Source of the DNA: a virus
Length of the DNA stretch: 50,215 bases
IMG/VR virus record: IMGVR_UViG_3300017734_000011
Span: 1-50,215 of that record
Direction: 5' to 3' (one strand)
The first letter of the stretch is position 1. Each line of letters begins with the position of its first letter. Below, in pieces: positions 24,147 to 31,927 of this stretch. The position numbers and the translations under genes were made by a program. Below the pieces are notes generated by a model. It was given only the letters and a program-made list of their open reading frames with translations. It had not been told where the DNA came from and made no database searches.

Positions 24147-25436
24147 ATGGCAATTACTCCTTCTGGACAAGTAAAGTTTTCAGATTTAAGAACTGAGTTT
24201 ATAGGGGGGTCAGGTCAAGTACCACTAGGCAGTTTATATAGAGGTGGTTCTAATATTAGAGCTAAAAGTCCTGACAACAATGCTACTAATGATGCCGCAG
24301 ATGTGCCTACAAGTGGTGAATTGCAATTAAGCGATTATTATGGAACTGCTAAAAGTTTTACATTTACATACTCTTCTAATGCAACAGATCAAAACCTATC
24401 TAGTTTATTTGGGTCTACAGATTATGGAGTAGATTATCCAAAAAATGTTGTAATACCTTCTTCAGTTACTTTAGGCACAAATAACACTTCTGAATATGCT
24501 CTTGAGGCAAATAGTGGTGGTGCTGGAACAATTACTATTACAAATAATGGAAGTATTATCGGTGCTGGAGGAGGAGGTGGCTCTGGTGGAAGTGCGAATA
24601 GTGGAACTGGTGGTAATGGTTCTTCTGGAGGAGATGCTTTTAAGGCATCAGTGGCAGTAACTTTAGTTAATAATGGAAGTATGTTAGCTGGAGGTGGAGG
24701 TGGCTCTGGTGGAGGTGGTGGAGGTGTTGGTGGAGATTTAAGTCAGCAACAACAGACAACAGTTACACAAGGTCCGTTCCTTGGCGGTCCAGGTAATAAT
24801 TTCTATGCGTGGGCAACAGCACAGTCGTTTGGAAGCTATTCTGTTCCTTATGGATTCCCATCTCAGCTTGGCACTCAAACGTCTGGAAGATCAAGAGCAC
24901 AATTTGGTCCCGCTACTGGTGCTCCTAGTCTTCCTGAAGGTCCGCTGAATCGAACTTCATTTACTCAAGGTCAGTATACTTATAATAGGGGATCACAATC
25001 AGGAGGTAGGCAAAATGTAAATAAAGAGCAAGGTGAAAATCAATTTCAAATAGGCTACAGAACTACATATAGGGTTTTTAGAACCTTTCCACAATCACAA
25101 CAAACACAAGCATCAGGAGGTTCTGGAGGTGCTGGAGGTGCTGGAGGATTAGGCAGAGGCTTTAATAACCAACCAGGAGGAGATCCAGGGTCTGGAGGAA
25201 GTGGAGGGTCGCCAAGTACTGCAGGAGATGGTGGAACTGGTGGTACTGGAGGAGCAGGTGGTGGATATGGTCAAGCTGGAAGTGCTGGGGCTACTGGAGC
25301 AACGGGAACACCATCAACAACATCAGGAACTGCAGGAGGTTCTGGTGGTTCTGGGGGTTCTAGAGGAAATTACATTGAAGGTTTTTCAAACGTAACTTTT
25401 ACAAATAATGGTACAGTCGCAGGAGGCACAGAATAA
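24147..25436 (+). CDS. Glycine-rich tail fibre or tip adhesin
   Basis: 429 aa abutting the S74 fibre gene. N-terminus ITPSGQVKFSDLRTEFIGG and LQLSDYYGTAKSF is a common phage-fibre anchor. Two blocks of dense Gly tracts (about residues 130-200 and 320-410) surround a Gln/Phe-rich middle. Such Gly-rich tips can form polyglycine-II sandwiches, as in S16 gp38. The variable Gly-rich loops probably decide receptor choice. The assignment is by composition and position. Confidence 0.85.
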   Translation: MAITPSGQVKFSDLRTEFIGGSGQVPLGSLYRGGSNIRAKSPDNNATNDAADVPTSGELQLSDYYGTAKSFTFTYSSNATDQNLSSLFGSTDYGVDYPKNVVIPSSVTLGTNNTSEYALEANSGGAGTITITNNGSIIGAGGGGGSGGSANSGTGGNGSSGGDAFKASVAVTLVNNGSMLAGGGGGSGGGGGGVGGDLSQQQQTTVTQGPFLGGPGNNFYAWATAQSFGSYSVPYGFPSQLGTQTSGRSRAQFGPATGAPSLPEGPLNRTSFTQGQYTYNRGSQSGGRQNVNKEQGENQFQIGYRTTYRVFRTFPQSQQTQASGGSGGAGGAGGLGRGFNNQPGGDPGSGGSGGSPSTAGDGGTGGTGGAGGGYGQAGSAGATGATGTPSTTSGTAGGSGGSGGSRGNYIEGFSNVTFTNNGTVAGGTE

Positions 25437-25816
25437 TGGCAACATATGTTTGGACAATAAACACTTTACATACTAAAGATATTACAAAAAATGGAACTAC
25501 ATATAATGATGCAATACTTAGGGTAGAAGCAACTTTAACTGGAACAAGTGAAACTATTAACAGTATAACTTCTGAAGCAGGTTTTGATTTAGATATAAAT
25601 GTAGATAATATAGACAATAGCTTTACTGTATATGGTTCTGTTACAAAAGCAAATGTAATAAGCTGGATTGAAGGTAGGGTTGGGTCTACCCAATTAGCTG
25701 AGATTAAAACTGAAATTGAAAACAACATAGACTTTAAAGAAAAAATTGATGGATCAATTGCTAAAGGTTCAACTGATTCAGATGGTAATTTTACTGCATC
25801 TTTTCCCTGGTCATAA
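25436..25816 (+). CDS. Small tail-associated protein
   Basis: 126 aa overlapping the fibre stop by 1 bp. MATYVWTINTLHTKDITKNG, a beta-rich core and TASFPWS end. Resembles a small family often adjacent to phage fibre genes (DUF7936-like in my memory). It is the last gene before the oxygenase cassette. Confidence 0.7.
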   Translation: MATYVWTINTLHTKDITKNGTTYNDAILRVEATLTGTSETINSITSEAGFDLDINVDNIDNSFTVYGSVTKANVISWIEGRVGSTQLAEIKTEIENNIDFKEKIDGSIAKGSTDSDGNFTASFPWS

Positions 25817-25819
25817 CAT

Positions 25820-25848
25820 TTGACATACATTTTTGTTTCTTATAGATT
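25820..25848 (+). promoter_or_regulatory. Promoter of the oxygenase cassette
   Basis: TTGACA (25820-25825), 17-bp spacer, TAGATT (25843-25848); TATAGA at 25841 with a 15-bp spacer is an alternative. It sits in the 53-bp gap between the tail gene and the first oxygenase, so the cassette can be expressed separately from the late operon. Confidence 0.7.
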
Positions 25849-25869
25849 TATCTATAGGGTAGCAAGAAT

Positions 25870-26409
25870 ATGATAAACCAAAAACTTAAACTTTTAGAAA
25901 AAGACCATGCTAAGTGTTTTTCAGAGCACATGGCGTATATTGAAAAATTAATTAATCCCTCCACAGAACCCAGGTTTACTGGAACAAAAAGCGTTTATTC
26001 TGATCCAGTTTTTGAAAATTTGTTACACTTTATTAAACCAAAAGTAGAAGAAGCGTATGGTAAAGAACTAATTCCAACGTATTCTTTTTGGAGAACTTAC
26101 TATAAAACACAAGATTGTCCTCCACATACAGACAGACAATCATGTGAGGTAAGTGTCACTTTATGTATAGACGCATCACATAAAGAAGATATGTGGGCAA
26201 TAAATGTAGACGATAATGTTTTTAAATTAAATACTGGAGAAGGTGTAATTTACAAAGGATGTGAACAAGAGCACTGGAGACATGAATTACAATATGATTG
26301 GCACAGACAAGTTTTTTTACATTACATAGAAAAAGATGGTCAGTTTTATCCAGAGTTTAAATATGATGGTAGACCAAGTTTATATGAAAATATGTCGGTA
26401 TCAACATGA
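25870..26409 (+). CDS. 2OG-Fe(II) oxygenase-like protein 1
   Basis: 179 aa. The facial triad candidates are His86-x-Asp88 (CPPHTDRQSCEVSVTL) and His135 (GCEQEHWRH), with a basic residue near Arg146 before VFLHYI. The GVIYKGCE-HWR segment is characteristic of a phage/bacterial oxygenase subgroup. The reaction would be hydroxylation or related oxidation with 2-oxoglutarate and O2; the substrate is unknown. Stop overlaps the next ATG (ATGA), so it begins a coupled operon. Confidence 0.8.
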   Translation: MINQKLKLLEKDHAKCFSEHMAYIEKLINPSTEPRFTGTKSVYSDPVFENLLHFIKPKVEEAYGKELIPTYSFWRTYYKTQDCPPHTDRQSCEVSVTLCIDASHKEDMWAINVDDNVFKLNTGEGVIYKGCEQEHWRHELQYDWHRQVFLHYIEKDGQFYPEFKYDGRPSLYENMSVST

Positions 26410-27083
26410 ATTATCCAAGTTTACAAGTAAATAATTTTTTTGAAAAACCTAGTTACATTAAAGAGTTTGCTGAATCACTAGCATACGAAAAACCACCTGG
26501 GAATTATCCAGGACTAAGGGCAGAAGCAAAAGATGAGCAGAGCCAAGATATTATACAAAAAATTAATTGGAGAATCTTAAGACTTTTATACCCCGACTAT
26601 AATCAATTCAAAAACTTGACATATGAAACGACTTCTTCTTTTCAAAAAATAAGGTATGAAGATGCAGAGGCTCATATTTTAAATAAAGAACATCCAGGAA
26701 AAGGGTGGGTACATGGAGATCATGAGTCAAAGTTTACTGCTATAATATATCTTTCAGAAAACAACTTTTGTGGCACTGCTTTGTATTCCCAAAAAAGTGG
26801 ATTTAATCATGCTACATGTGATCCCACTGCAAAAATTGAATATTATAATAAAAGTCCTAATTTAAATATGGATGATTATTATAAAGAATTAAATAATCAT
26901 TTAAATCAGTTCAAATTAGATTGTTTATTTAATTCTTCTTACAACAAGTTAATAGGCTTTGATGGCTCAAACCTACATGGAGCAATGTTAAACTTAAAGC
27001 CAAATGAAGAAAGACTTACGTTTATTAGTTTTTTTAACATAAATGCTCCATACTATCCAATACCAGAAATGAGAAGAACATGA
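26406..27083 (+). CDS. 2OG-Fe(II) oxygenase-like protein 2 (DUF6445-like)
   Basis: 225 aa. GWVHGDHESKFTAIIYL gives His103-x-Asp105; SNLHGAM gives the distal His191; EERLTFISFF supplies Arg203 for 2OG. The overall plan resembles DUF6445-type proteins. It does not resemble oxygenase 1 beyond the core, so it is not a recent duplicate. Substrate unknown. ATGA overlaps on both sides. Confidence 0.82.
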   Translation: MNYPSLQVNNFFEKPSYIKEFAESLAYEKPPGNYPGLRAEAKDEQSQDIIQKINWRILRLLYPDYNQFKNLTYETTSSFQKIRYEDAEAHILNKEHPGKGWVHGDHESKFTAIIYLSENNFCGTALYSQKSGFNHATCDPTAKIEYYNKSPNLNMDDYYKELNNHLNQFKLDCLFNSSYNKLIGFDGSNLHGAMLNLKPNEERLTFISFFNINAPYYPIPEMRRT

Positions 27084-27643
27084 AGAGAAATATTATCGTA
27101 GCTAAAAACGCTATTTCTTCAGATTTATGCAATAAAATAATACAAGTAGCACAATCAGGATTTGCATCAGCGTTAACTGATGGAGGCAGAAACCAACCCA
27201 CCATAAGAAAAAGTGAAACAAGTTTTCTTTGTGGAAGTATAAAATATTTAGATATATACACCCCCATACTTCAGTTAATTAGTAAAGTTAATAATGAGTT
27301 TTATAATTTTGATTTATTAGAACCAGAAAATTTTCAAATAACAAAGTATGATGAAAAAAATCAAGGTTTTTATAAACCACATGAAGATGGTATTTACGAT
27401 AATGTACCATCAAATGAACTAGTAAGAAAACTTTCTGTTTCTATTCAACTAACAGCACCAGAATATTATGAAGGTGGAACGTTTGAGTTCCCAGATGATA
27501 AAGAAAAATTTGTAGTTGAAGACTCTTTAAGCCAAGGAACAGCTATATTTTTCCCTTCTTACATGAAGCATGGGGTTGTTCCAGTAACTAAAGGAACAAG
27601 GTATAGTTTAGTATGTTGGGTTCGTGGTCATAATTTTAGGTAG
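27080..27643 (+). CDS. 2OG-Fe(II) oxygenase 3 (PKHD/prolyl-hydroxylase-like)
   Basis: 187 aa, the clearest of the five. GFYKPHEDGIY gives His101-x-Asp103; RKLSVSIQLTAPEYYEGGTF is the strand before the jelly roll; GTAIFFPSYMKHGVVPVTKG gives His164; TRYSLVCWVRG gives Arg174. This matches the PKHD-type/prolyl 4-hydroxylase-like group. Phage members are often thought to act on proteins. All three metal ligands are present, so it should be active. Confidence 0.9.
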   Translation: MKRNIIVAKNAISSDLCNKIIQVAQSGFASALTDGGRNQPTIRKSETSFLCGSIKYLDIYTPILQLISKVNNEFYNFDLLEPENFQITKYDEKNQGFYKPHEDGIYDNVPSNELVRKLSVSIQLTAPEYYEGGTFEFPDDKEKFVVEDSLSQGTAIFFPSYMKHGVVPVTKGTRYSLVCWVRGHNFR

Positions 27644-27649
27644 AGTAAA

Positions 27650-28339
27650 ATGAACAAAAATGAATTTTTAGAGGCTTGCAAAAAAGAAACATCTTATGGT
27701 GATTTTTTTTATGCTGTATATGACGAATTTTTACCTTGGCAAGAATTTGGTCACATGAAAGACTATATGGAAAGTGAAATGGGTTGGATTATTGCTCCAA
27801 GCATAAATTACAATGATGTTTCTAATAACGATTTTTACATGGTAAATTCTATTTTTAACAATGAAAGACTTGCAAGAGATCAATGGAATACTTCTACTAA
27901 TGTAGAACCTTTTACAGCTTTAGCTTCTAAACTATACATTAATGCTTTAACGAGAATTAAGTGCAATTTTTATGTGGGTGCTAAAGAACATTATATTCAT
28001 GCACCTCATATTGATTACGCATATTACACAGTTGGTGCTTTATTTTTTCTTAGTGATTGTGATGCACCTACTTATTTAGCAGATGGCACAGAAATAGAGT
28101 CAAAAGCAAATAGAATACTAATATTTAATTCAGCTACTCCTCATTCTAGTTCAGCACCTACAAATGTTCCATATAGAATGACAATAAATTTTAATTATTT
28201 TGGTCGTGGTATTAACCCTATATATTTAAGAAACAGACCAAGGTCACAACCAACAATGGTATCTGAGAATTATCCCTTTTTAGATGATCGTCTAAATGAG
28301 TTAAAAAAGTTGCAAAAGTTAAATGAATCAAGCAACTGA
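27650..28339 (+). CDS. 2OG-Fe(II) oxygenase-like protein 4
   Basis: 229 aa. YIHAPHIDYA gives His120-x-Asp122; TVGALFFLSDCDAPTYLADG follows; FNSATPHSSSAP gives His165; PYRMTINFNYFG gives Arg176. A C-terminal extension of about 50 residues is basic. The only gene of the cassette separated from its predecessor by a gap (6 bp); it overlaps the next by 17 bp. Substrate unknown. Confidence 0.83.
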   Translation: MNKNEFLEACKKETSYGDFFYAVYDEFLPWQEFGHMKDYMESEMGWIIAPSINYNDVSNNDFYMVNSIFNNERLARDQWNTSTNVEPFTALASKLYINALTRIKCNFYVGAKEHYIHAPHIDYAYYTVGALFFLSDCDAPTYLADGTEIESKANRILIFNSATPHSSSAPTNVPYRMTINFNYFGRGINPIYLRNRPRSQPTMVSENYPFLDDRLNELKKLQKLNESSN

Positions 28340-29024
28340 TTTACTTTTATTTTCTGGAGGCATAGACAGCACAGTATTACTTAAACACTTTCTACAAGAA
28401 AGAAAAAAAGTAAGAGTTTTGTATATTGAGTTAGGTTGGGCAGAAAGGATGCATGGTAGAGTGCGTTTACAAAATATTGCTGCAAATAATATTCTTCAGT
28501 ATATGAGTAAAAAATATGGTGATTTTGAATATTCACAAGCTACTGTAATGACAACATTAAATGAAGAAAACGAGAGCACCTATTTTGGCACAGATAATCA
28601 ATGGTGTGCTTTTTATGGAGGAATGTTCTGTCAAAATTATAATATTAATCGCATGTGGATGGGTCATTATAGTTTTTCTGATGAAATATTAAGAAAAAAA
28701 TATACAAAACACGAAAACGACACAGATGGTTATGGTTTTCATTGTGAACCAGGAGACTATTCAAAGAAAAAGCTAGGGTTTTATGTTGATGTTGGTGCTA
28801 GACTACAAAATCTAAACATAGACCTTTGTACTCCAGCTATTGTATACAAAGGTGAAGGTGTAGATAGATTTAAAAATAAAAAAGAATTGTGGGATACATT
28901 AGAAATAGATTTGAAAAAAATGGTTAGAAGTTGCCTTTCAACTGAATGGCACTGTAATGACTGTCCTAAATGCAACAACCACAGAAAAATGAATATATAT
29001 GATGATAAAGGTATACCACTATGA
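28323..29024 (+). CDS. QueC-like PP-loop ATPase
   Basis: 233 aa. PP-loop motif LLFSGGIDSTVLL with SGGIDS at 11-16, and a C-terminal four-Cys set (Cys204, Cys211, Cys214, Cys217 in VRSCLSTEWHCNDCPKC). QueC, which converts 7-carboxy-7-deazaguanine to preQ0, has the same SGGxDS and C-x-C-x2-C-x2-C zinc motif. The middle is divergent (KKYTKHENDTDGYGFHCEPG), so the substrate may differ. No queD, queE or folE is seen in this window. Part of the coupled cassette. Confidence 0.75.
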   Translation: MNQATDLLLFSGGIDSTVLLKHFLQERKKVRVLYIELGWAERMHGRVRLQNIAANNILQYMSKKYGDFEYSQATVMTTLNEENESTYFGTDNQWCAFYGGMFCQNYNINRMWMGHYSFSDEILRKKYTKHENDTDGYGFHCEPGDYSKKKLGFYVDVGARLQNLNIDLCTPAIVYKGEGVDRFKNKKELWDTLEIDLKKMVRSCLSTEWHCNDCPKCNNHRKMNIYDDKGIPL

Positions 29025-29644
29025 AGAAAAACGTGCATGTGAAAAACTTTGTTATGACTATAGATAATATGCTTAGTTCTGAGATTTGTGATTTTATTGT
29101 TGAGAATATGAAAAATCCAGAAAAGAATTATAAACAACAAACAACTATAGACAACAGAAAAGGTAGACAAGATACACAAAGGGCAGGAACATTATATTTA
29201 ACACATTTAACTGGTCTACAAGTTTATCAAAATATAAACTTTGGTGGTAACTTAGGTAATATATTTACTAATTGTTTAGTAGAAGGTTTGCAAGTGTATT
29301 CCAATACAATGGCAGAAGCCTTGAAAGAAATATCGGATAATAATATTGTTGATTTTACAGAATTTAAATTTCAAGAAACAACTCAAAGTGGTGGCTTTCA
29401 TGATTGGCATTATGAAAGTGCTAGTCAGCAAACTAAACAAAGATTTTTAGTTTGGAGTATATTTTTAAACGATGTTGAAGAAGGTGGTGAGTTGGAGTTT
29501 TTGTATCACAGTATGAGAGTTAAACCAAAAAAAGGTAGCATGGTGCTATTCCCATCCTCTTTTACTCATACTCATAGGGGTAATCCACCTATATCCAATA
29601 CCAAATATATTGCTACGGGCTGGTACTATGCCTTCTCAGAATAA
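29021..29644 (+). CDS. 2OG-Fe(II) oxygenase-like protein 5 (HxE variant)
   Basis: 207 aa. GGFHDWHYESAS gives His130-x-Glu132 (Glu in place of the usual Asp); RFLVWSIFLNDVEEGGELEF follows; FPSSFTHTHRGNPP gives His183 or His185; Lys195 in NTKYIATGWYY replaces Arg as the 2OG anchor, as in prolyl 4-hydroxylases. Similar HxE/Lys forms exist in marine phages. ATGA overlap with the QueC-like gene. Confidence 0.82.
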   Translation: MKKNVHVKNFVMTIDNMLSSEICDFIVENMKNPEKNYKQQTTIDNRKGRQDTQRAGTLYLTHLTGLQVYQNINFGGNLGNIFTNCLVEGLQVYSNTMAEALKEISDNNIVDFTEFKFQETTQSGGFHDWHYESASQQTKQRFLVWSIFLNDVEEGGELEFLYHSMRVKPKKGSMVLFPSSFTHTHRGNPPISNTKYIATGWYYAFSE

Positions 29645-30776
29645 TGAAACAATTACCATACCTGTACATAGAGTCAGTACCATTACAAGCTCTAGTATGG
29701 AAGATTTTAGAATTAAAAATAATTATGGCAGAGAAGGCACACCCACAACTGATTTATTAGCTAATCGTTTATCTGATCTTTACAAATCAGATGGTTGTGT
29801 TTTGACACCTTCTGGAATGACATCTATCACACTTGCACTAATGTCAATCTTAAAATCAAAAGATCATATTTTGATACCAGATTGTATATTAGGCTCTGCA
29901 AGAAGATTCATAGAACAAGAGCTTCCAAGGTTAGAAATTACATATGATTTCTACAATGTTAGAGATTTAAAACAATTAGAAACACTTATAAATAATAATA
30001 CAAAAGCAATATATATAGAAAGTCCAGGCACATATACGTTTGAAATAACAGACATAAAAAAAGTTATAGAAATCTGCCAAAAACATAATTTAAAATCTAT
30101 AGCAGATAATACATGGGGAACAGCTTTACACTTTAATCCATTTGATTTTGGTGTAGATATAGTTGTTGAAGCTATTAGTAAATACGCTTCAGGTCACTCT
30201 GACGTAATGATGGGAGTAGCTTTGGCTAATGAAAACAATTTATTACAATTAAAAAGATGGTATAAAAACTGTGGGATATGTGTCAGTTCAGATGATGCTT
30301 ACTTAGTTCTAAGAGGCTTAGATACATTGTCTATGAGATTAGAAAAATCTTCAAAAAACAGTATAGAAATAGCTAAGTATTTAGAAAAAAATAAACAAAT
30401 AAAACAAGTTATTCATCCTGCTCTACGTCAACATCCAGATCATAAATTATGGAAAAAATATTTTAAAGGTTCTTGTGGTGTGTTTGCTATAGAGTTCCAA
30501 GATAAAATTGATGAATATGCTATAAATCAATTAGCAAATAACTGTAAACTATTTAATATTGGCACATCTTGGGGTGGACACCATAGTTTGTTAGCAACCA
30601 CAGATGTTTCTAAATGCAGAAATTTAAGTACAAGTTATGTACCTTCTGGTCAATATTTAAGAATTTATACTGGAACAGAGGAAGCAAAAGACTTAATAAA
30701 TGATTTAGATAATGCTTTTAATAAAATGAAAGAATACATTTATACAAGAGTTGGTGATGCCCTTTTGTTTTGGTAA
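29628..30776 (+). CDS. Cystathionine lyase/synthase-type PLP enzyme
   Basis: 382 aa from ATG 29628 (TTG 29610 is the longer alternative); overlaps the previous gene by 17 bp. Cys/Met-metabolism fold type I: YGREGTPT at 33-40, VLTPSGMTSITLAL at 58-71, YIESPGTYTFEI at 129-140, ADNTWGTAL at 159-167 and the PLP-binding Lys185 in AISKYASGHSDVMMG. Substrate could be a sulfur amino acid or an activated homoserine. It closes the cassette and may supply or transform a small building block for its neighbours. Confidence 0.87.
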   Translation: MPSQNNETITIPVHRVSTITSSSMEDFRIKNNYGREGTPTTDLLANRLSDLYKSDGCVLTPSGMTSITLALMSILKSKDHILIPDCILGSARRFIEQELPRLEITYDFYNVRDLKQLETLINNNTKAIYIESPGTYTFEITDIKKVIEICQKHNLKSIADNTWGTALHFNPFDFGVDIVVEAISKYASGHSDVMMGVALANENNLLQLKRWYKNCGICVSSDDAYLVLRGLDTLSMRLEKSSKNSIEIAKYLEKNKQIKQVIHPALRQHPDHKLWKKYFKGSCGVFAIEFQDKIDEYAINQLANNCKLFNIGTSWGGHHSLLATTDVSKCRNLSTSYVPSGQYLRIYTGTEEAKDLINDLDNAFNKMKEYIYTRVGDALLFW

Positions 30777-30807
30777 TACAAGTAAAGAATTTCGCCATCT
30801 GACAGTA

Positions 30808-30836
30808 TTGCCTAAAAACCTTATTTAATATAATAT
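30808..30836 (+). promoter_or_regulatory. Possible promoter before lysis genes
   Basis: TTGCCT (30808-30813), 17-bp spacer, TAATAT (30831-30836), inside the 90-bp gap after the PLP gene. The -35 is weak and the run of TA repeats makes the -10 unreliable. Confidence 0.4.
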
Positions 30837-30866
30837 AATAATATTAATATTTAGAGGTTAAATATA

Positions 30867-31031
30867 ATGACTAAAGTTACTGACGTTAAGTCACAACTAG
30901 ATACACATGAAGCGGTGTGTGCAGAACGCTGGAAGGAAACTATTCTTCGTATTAAAAGAATTGAAAGCATAATGATAGGCTTTGCAAGTACTTTAATTGT
31001 ATTTATGGCAACTATTATATACAAAATGTAA
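30867..31031 (+). CDS. Small membrane protein, holin-like (54 aa)
   Basis: AGAGG upstream of ATG 30867. Polar N-terminal half (QLDTHEAVCAERWKETILRI) followed by one transmembrane helix (MIGFASTLIVFMATIIY). The THEAVCAERW...RI-RIE block followed by a membrane helix is common in phages next to holin and lysin genes. Could be a class III-like holin or a holin partner. Confidence 0.75.
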   Translation: MTKVTDVKSQLDTHEAVCAERWKETILRIKRIESIMIGFASTLIVFMATIIYKM

Positions 31032-31032
31032 A

Positions 31033-31341
31033 ATGAAGAAATTTCAAAAAAATAGCAAATACGAAGAATACGATGAAGATGGCGATGGTATCGTAACAGA
31101 CGAAGAGCTATCTCATGTTAAAGAAATTAAAAAAACAGAAGACGAGTTAAGAAAACATTTAGCCCAACTGAGAATGGCTAGATATACATTAATATCTATG
31201 GGCTTGTTTACACTAGCTATGTTTTTTGTAGATATAGAAAGAGTTAAGGCGTTATCTGATATATCTAACCTATTTTATTTATCAGGTGCTGGTATTGTAG
31301 GGGCATATATGGGCACTACTGCATGGATGTCTAGAAAGTGA
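31033..31341 (+). CDS. EF-hand membrane protein
   Basis: 102 aa from ATG 31033, 1 bp after the previous stop. A perfect EF-hand loop at residues 14-25 (DEDGDGIVTDEE), a helical charged segment (EIKKTEDELRKHLAQL) and two membrane helices (about 54-70 and 77-95). It lies in the lysis block. Calcium sensing at the membrane is an inference; seawater and cell calcium differ sharply. Confidence 0.8.
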   Translation: MKKFQKNSKYEEYDEDGDGIVTDEELSHVKEIKKTEDELRKHLAQLRMARYTLISMGLFTLAMFFVDIERVKALSDISNLFYLSGAGIVGAYMGTTAWMSRK

Positions 31342-31532
31342 CTGTATTCATGCTAGTCTGTTATTTGGGGGCTAATATGGAATTTATATACTTTAAAAAC
31401 ATAAATGACTGTTTGTCCTATAAAAATCAATTGCATAACCAAATTATTAAAAAAAATGATAAAGAGCAAGTTTATCAATGCATGTGTAAATTGGTAGCTA
31501 ATGTAGATACAAATAAAATGAGGGTGTACTAA
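31338..31532 (+). CDS. Small Cys-containing protein of the lysis block
   Basis: 64 aa; GTG start overlaps the previous stop (GTGA), with ATG 31350 as the alternative. Short hydrophobic N-terminus (VFMLVCYLGA), then FIYFKNINDCLSYKNQLHNQ and YQCMCKLVANVD, ending MRVY. The paired Cys suggest a periplasmic disulfide. A similar small protein recurs in marine phages near holins as I recall. Confidence 0.72.
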   Translation: MTVFMLVCYLGANMEFIYFKNINDCLSYKNQLHNQIIKKNDKEQVYQCMCKLVANVDTNKMRVY

Positions 31533-31927
31533 TGTTAACTGCATTGATCGGGCCAGTATCTAATTTACTTGGCAAATTCATAGAAGATAAAGACATGAAG
31601 AACAAGTTGGCACATGAAGTGGCAACTATGGCTGAAAACCACGCTCAAGAACTAGCTAAAGGTCAGTTAGAAATAAACAAAGTCGAAGCCCAACATAAAT
31701 CTATATTTGTGGCTGGCTGGAGACCCTTCATTGGTTGGACATGTGGTATCGCTTTATGTTGGCATTTTGTCCTAGCTCCTGTTACAATATTCTTATGTGC
31801 ATATTTAGGAGTAACTATACCAGATTTGCCAAGTTTTGATATGGGGTCACTTATGACCGTTTTGATGGGAATGCTGGGACTTGGCGGGCTCAGAACATAT
31901 GAGAAGCAAAAAGGATTAACTAAGTAA
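31532..31927 (+). CDS. Holin, 3-TM GTA-type
   Basis: 131 aa, coupled to the previous gene (TAATG). Amphipathic N-terminus, then HKSIFVAGWRPFIGWTCGIA, a second helix (FVLAPVTIFLCAYLGV) and a third helix (LMTVLMGMLGLGGLRTYEK). The VAGWRPFIGW and GLGGLRTYEK signatures are those of the Holin_3TM family of gene-transfer agents and phages. It forms membrane lesions that release the lysozyme encoded next. Confidence 0.92.
   Translation: MLTALIGPVSNLLGKFIEDKDMKNKLAHEVATMAENHAQELAKGQLEINKVEAQHKSIFVAGWRPFIGWTCGIALCWHFVLAPVTIFLCAYLGVTIPDLPSFDMGSLMTVLMGMLGLGGLRTYEKQKGLTK

Noticed and set aside
25399-25830. 143-aa minus ORF
   Set aside because: Entirely antisense to the 126-aa tail gene and fibre end; no promoter or ribosome site.
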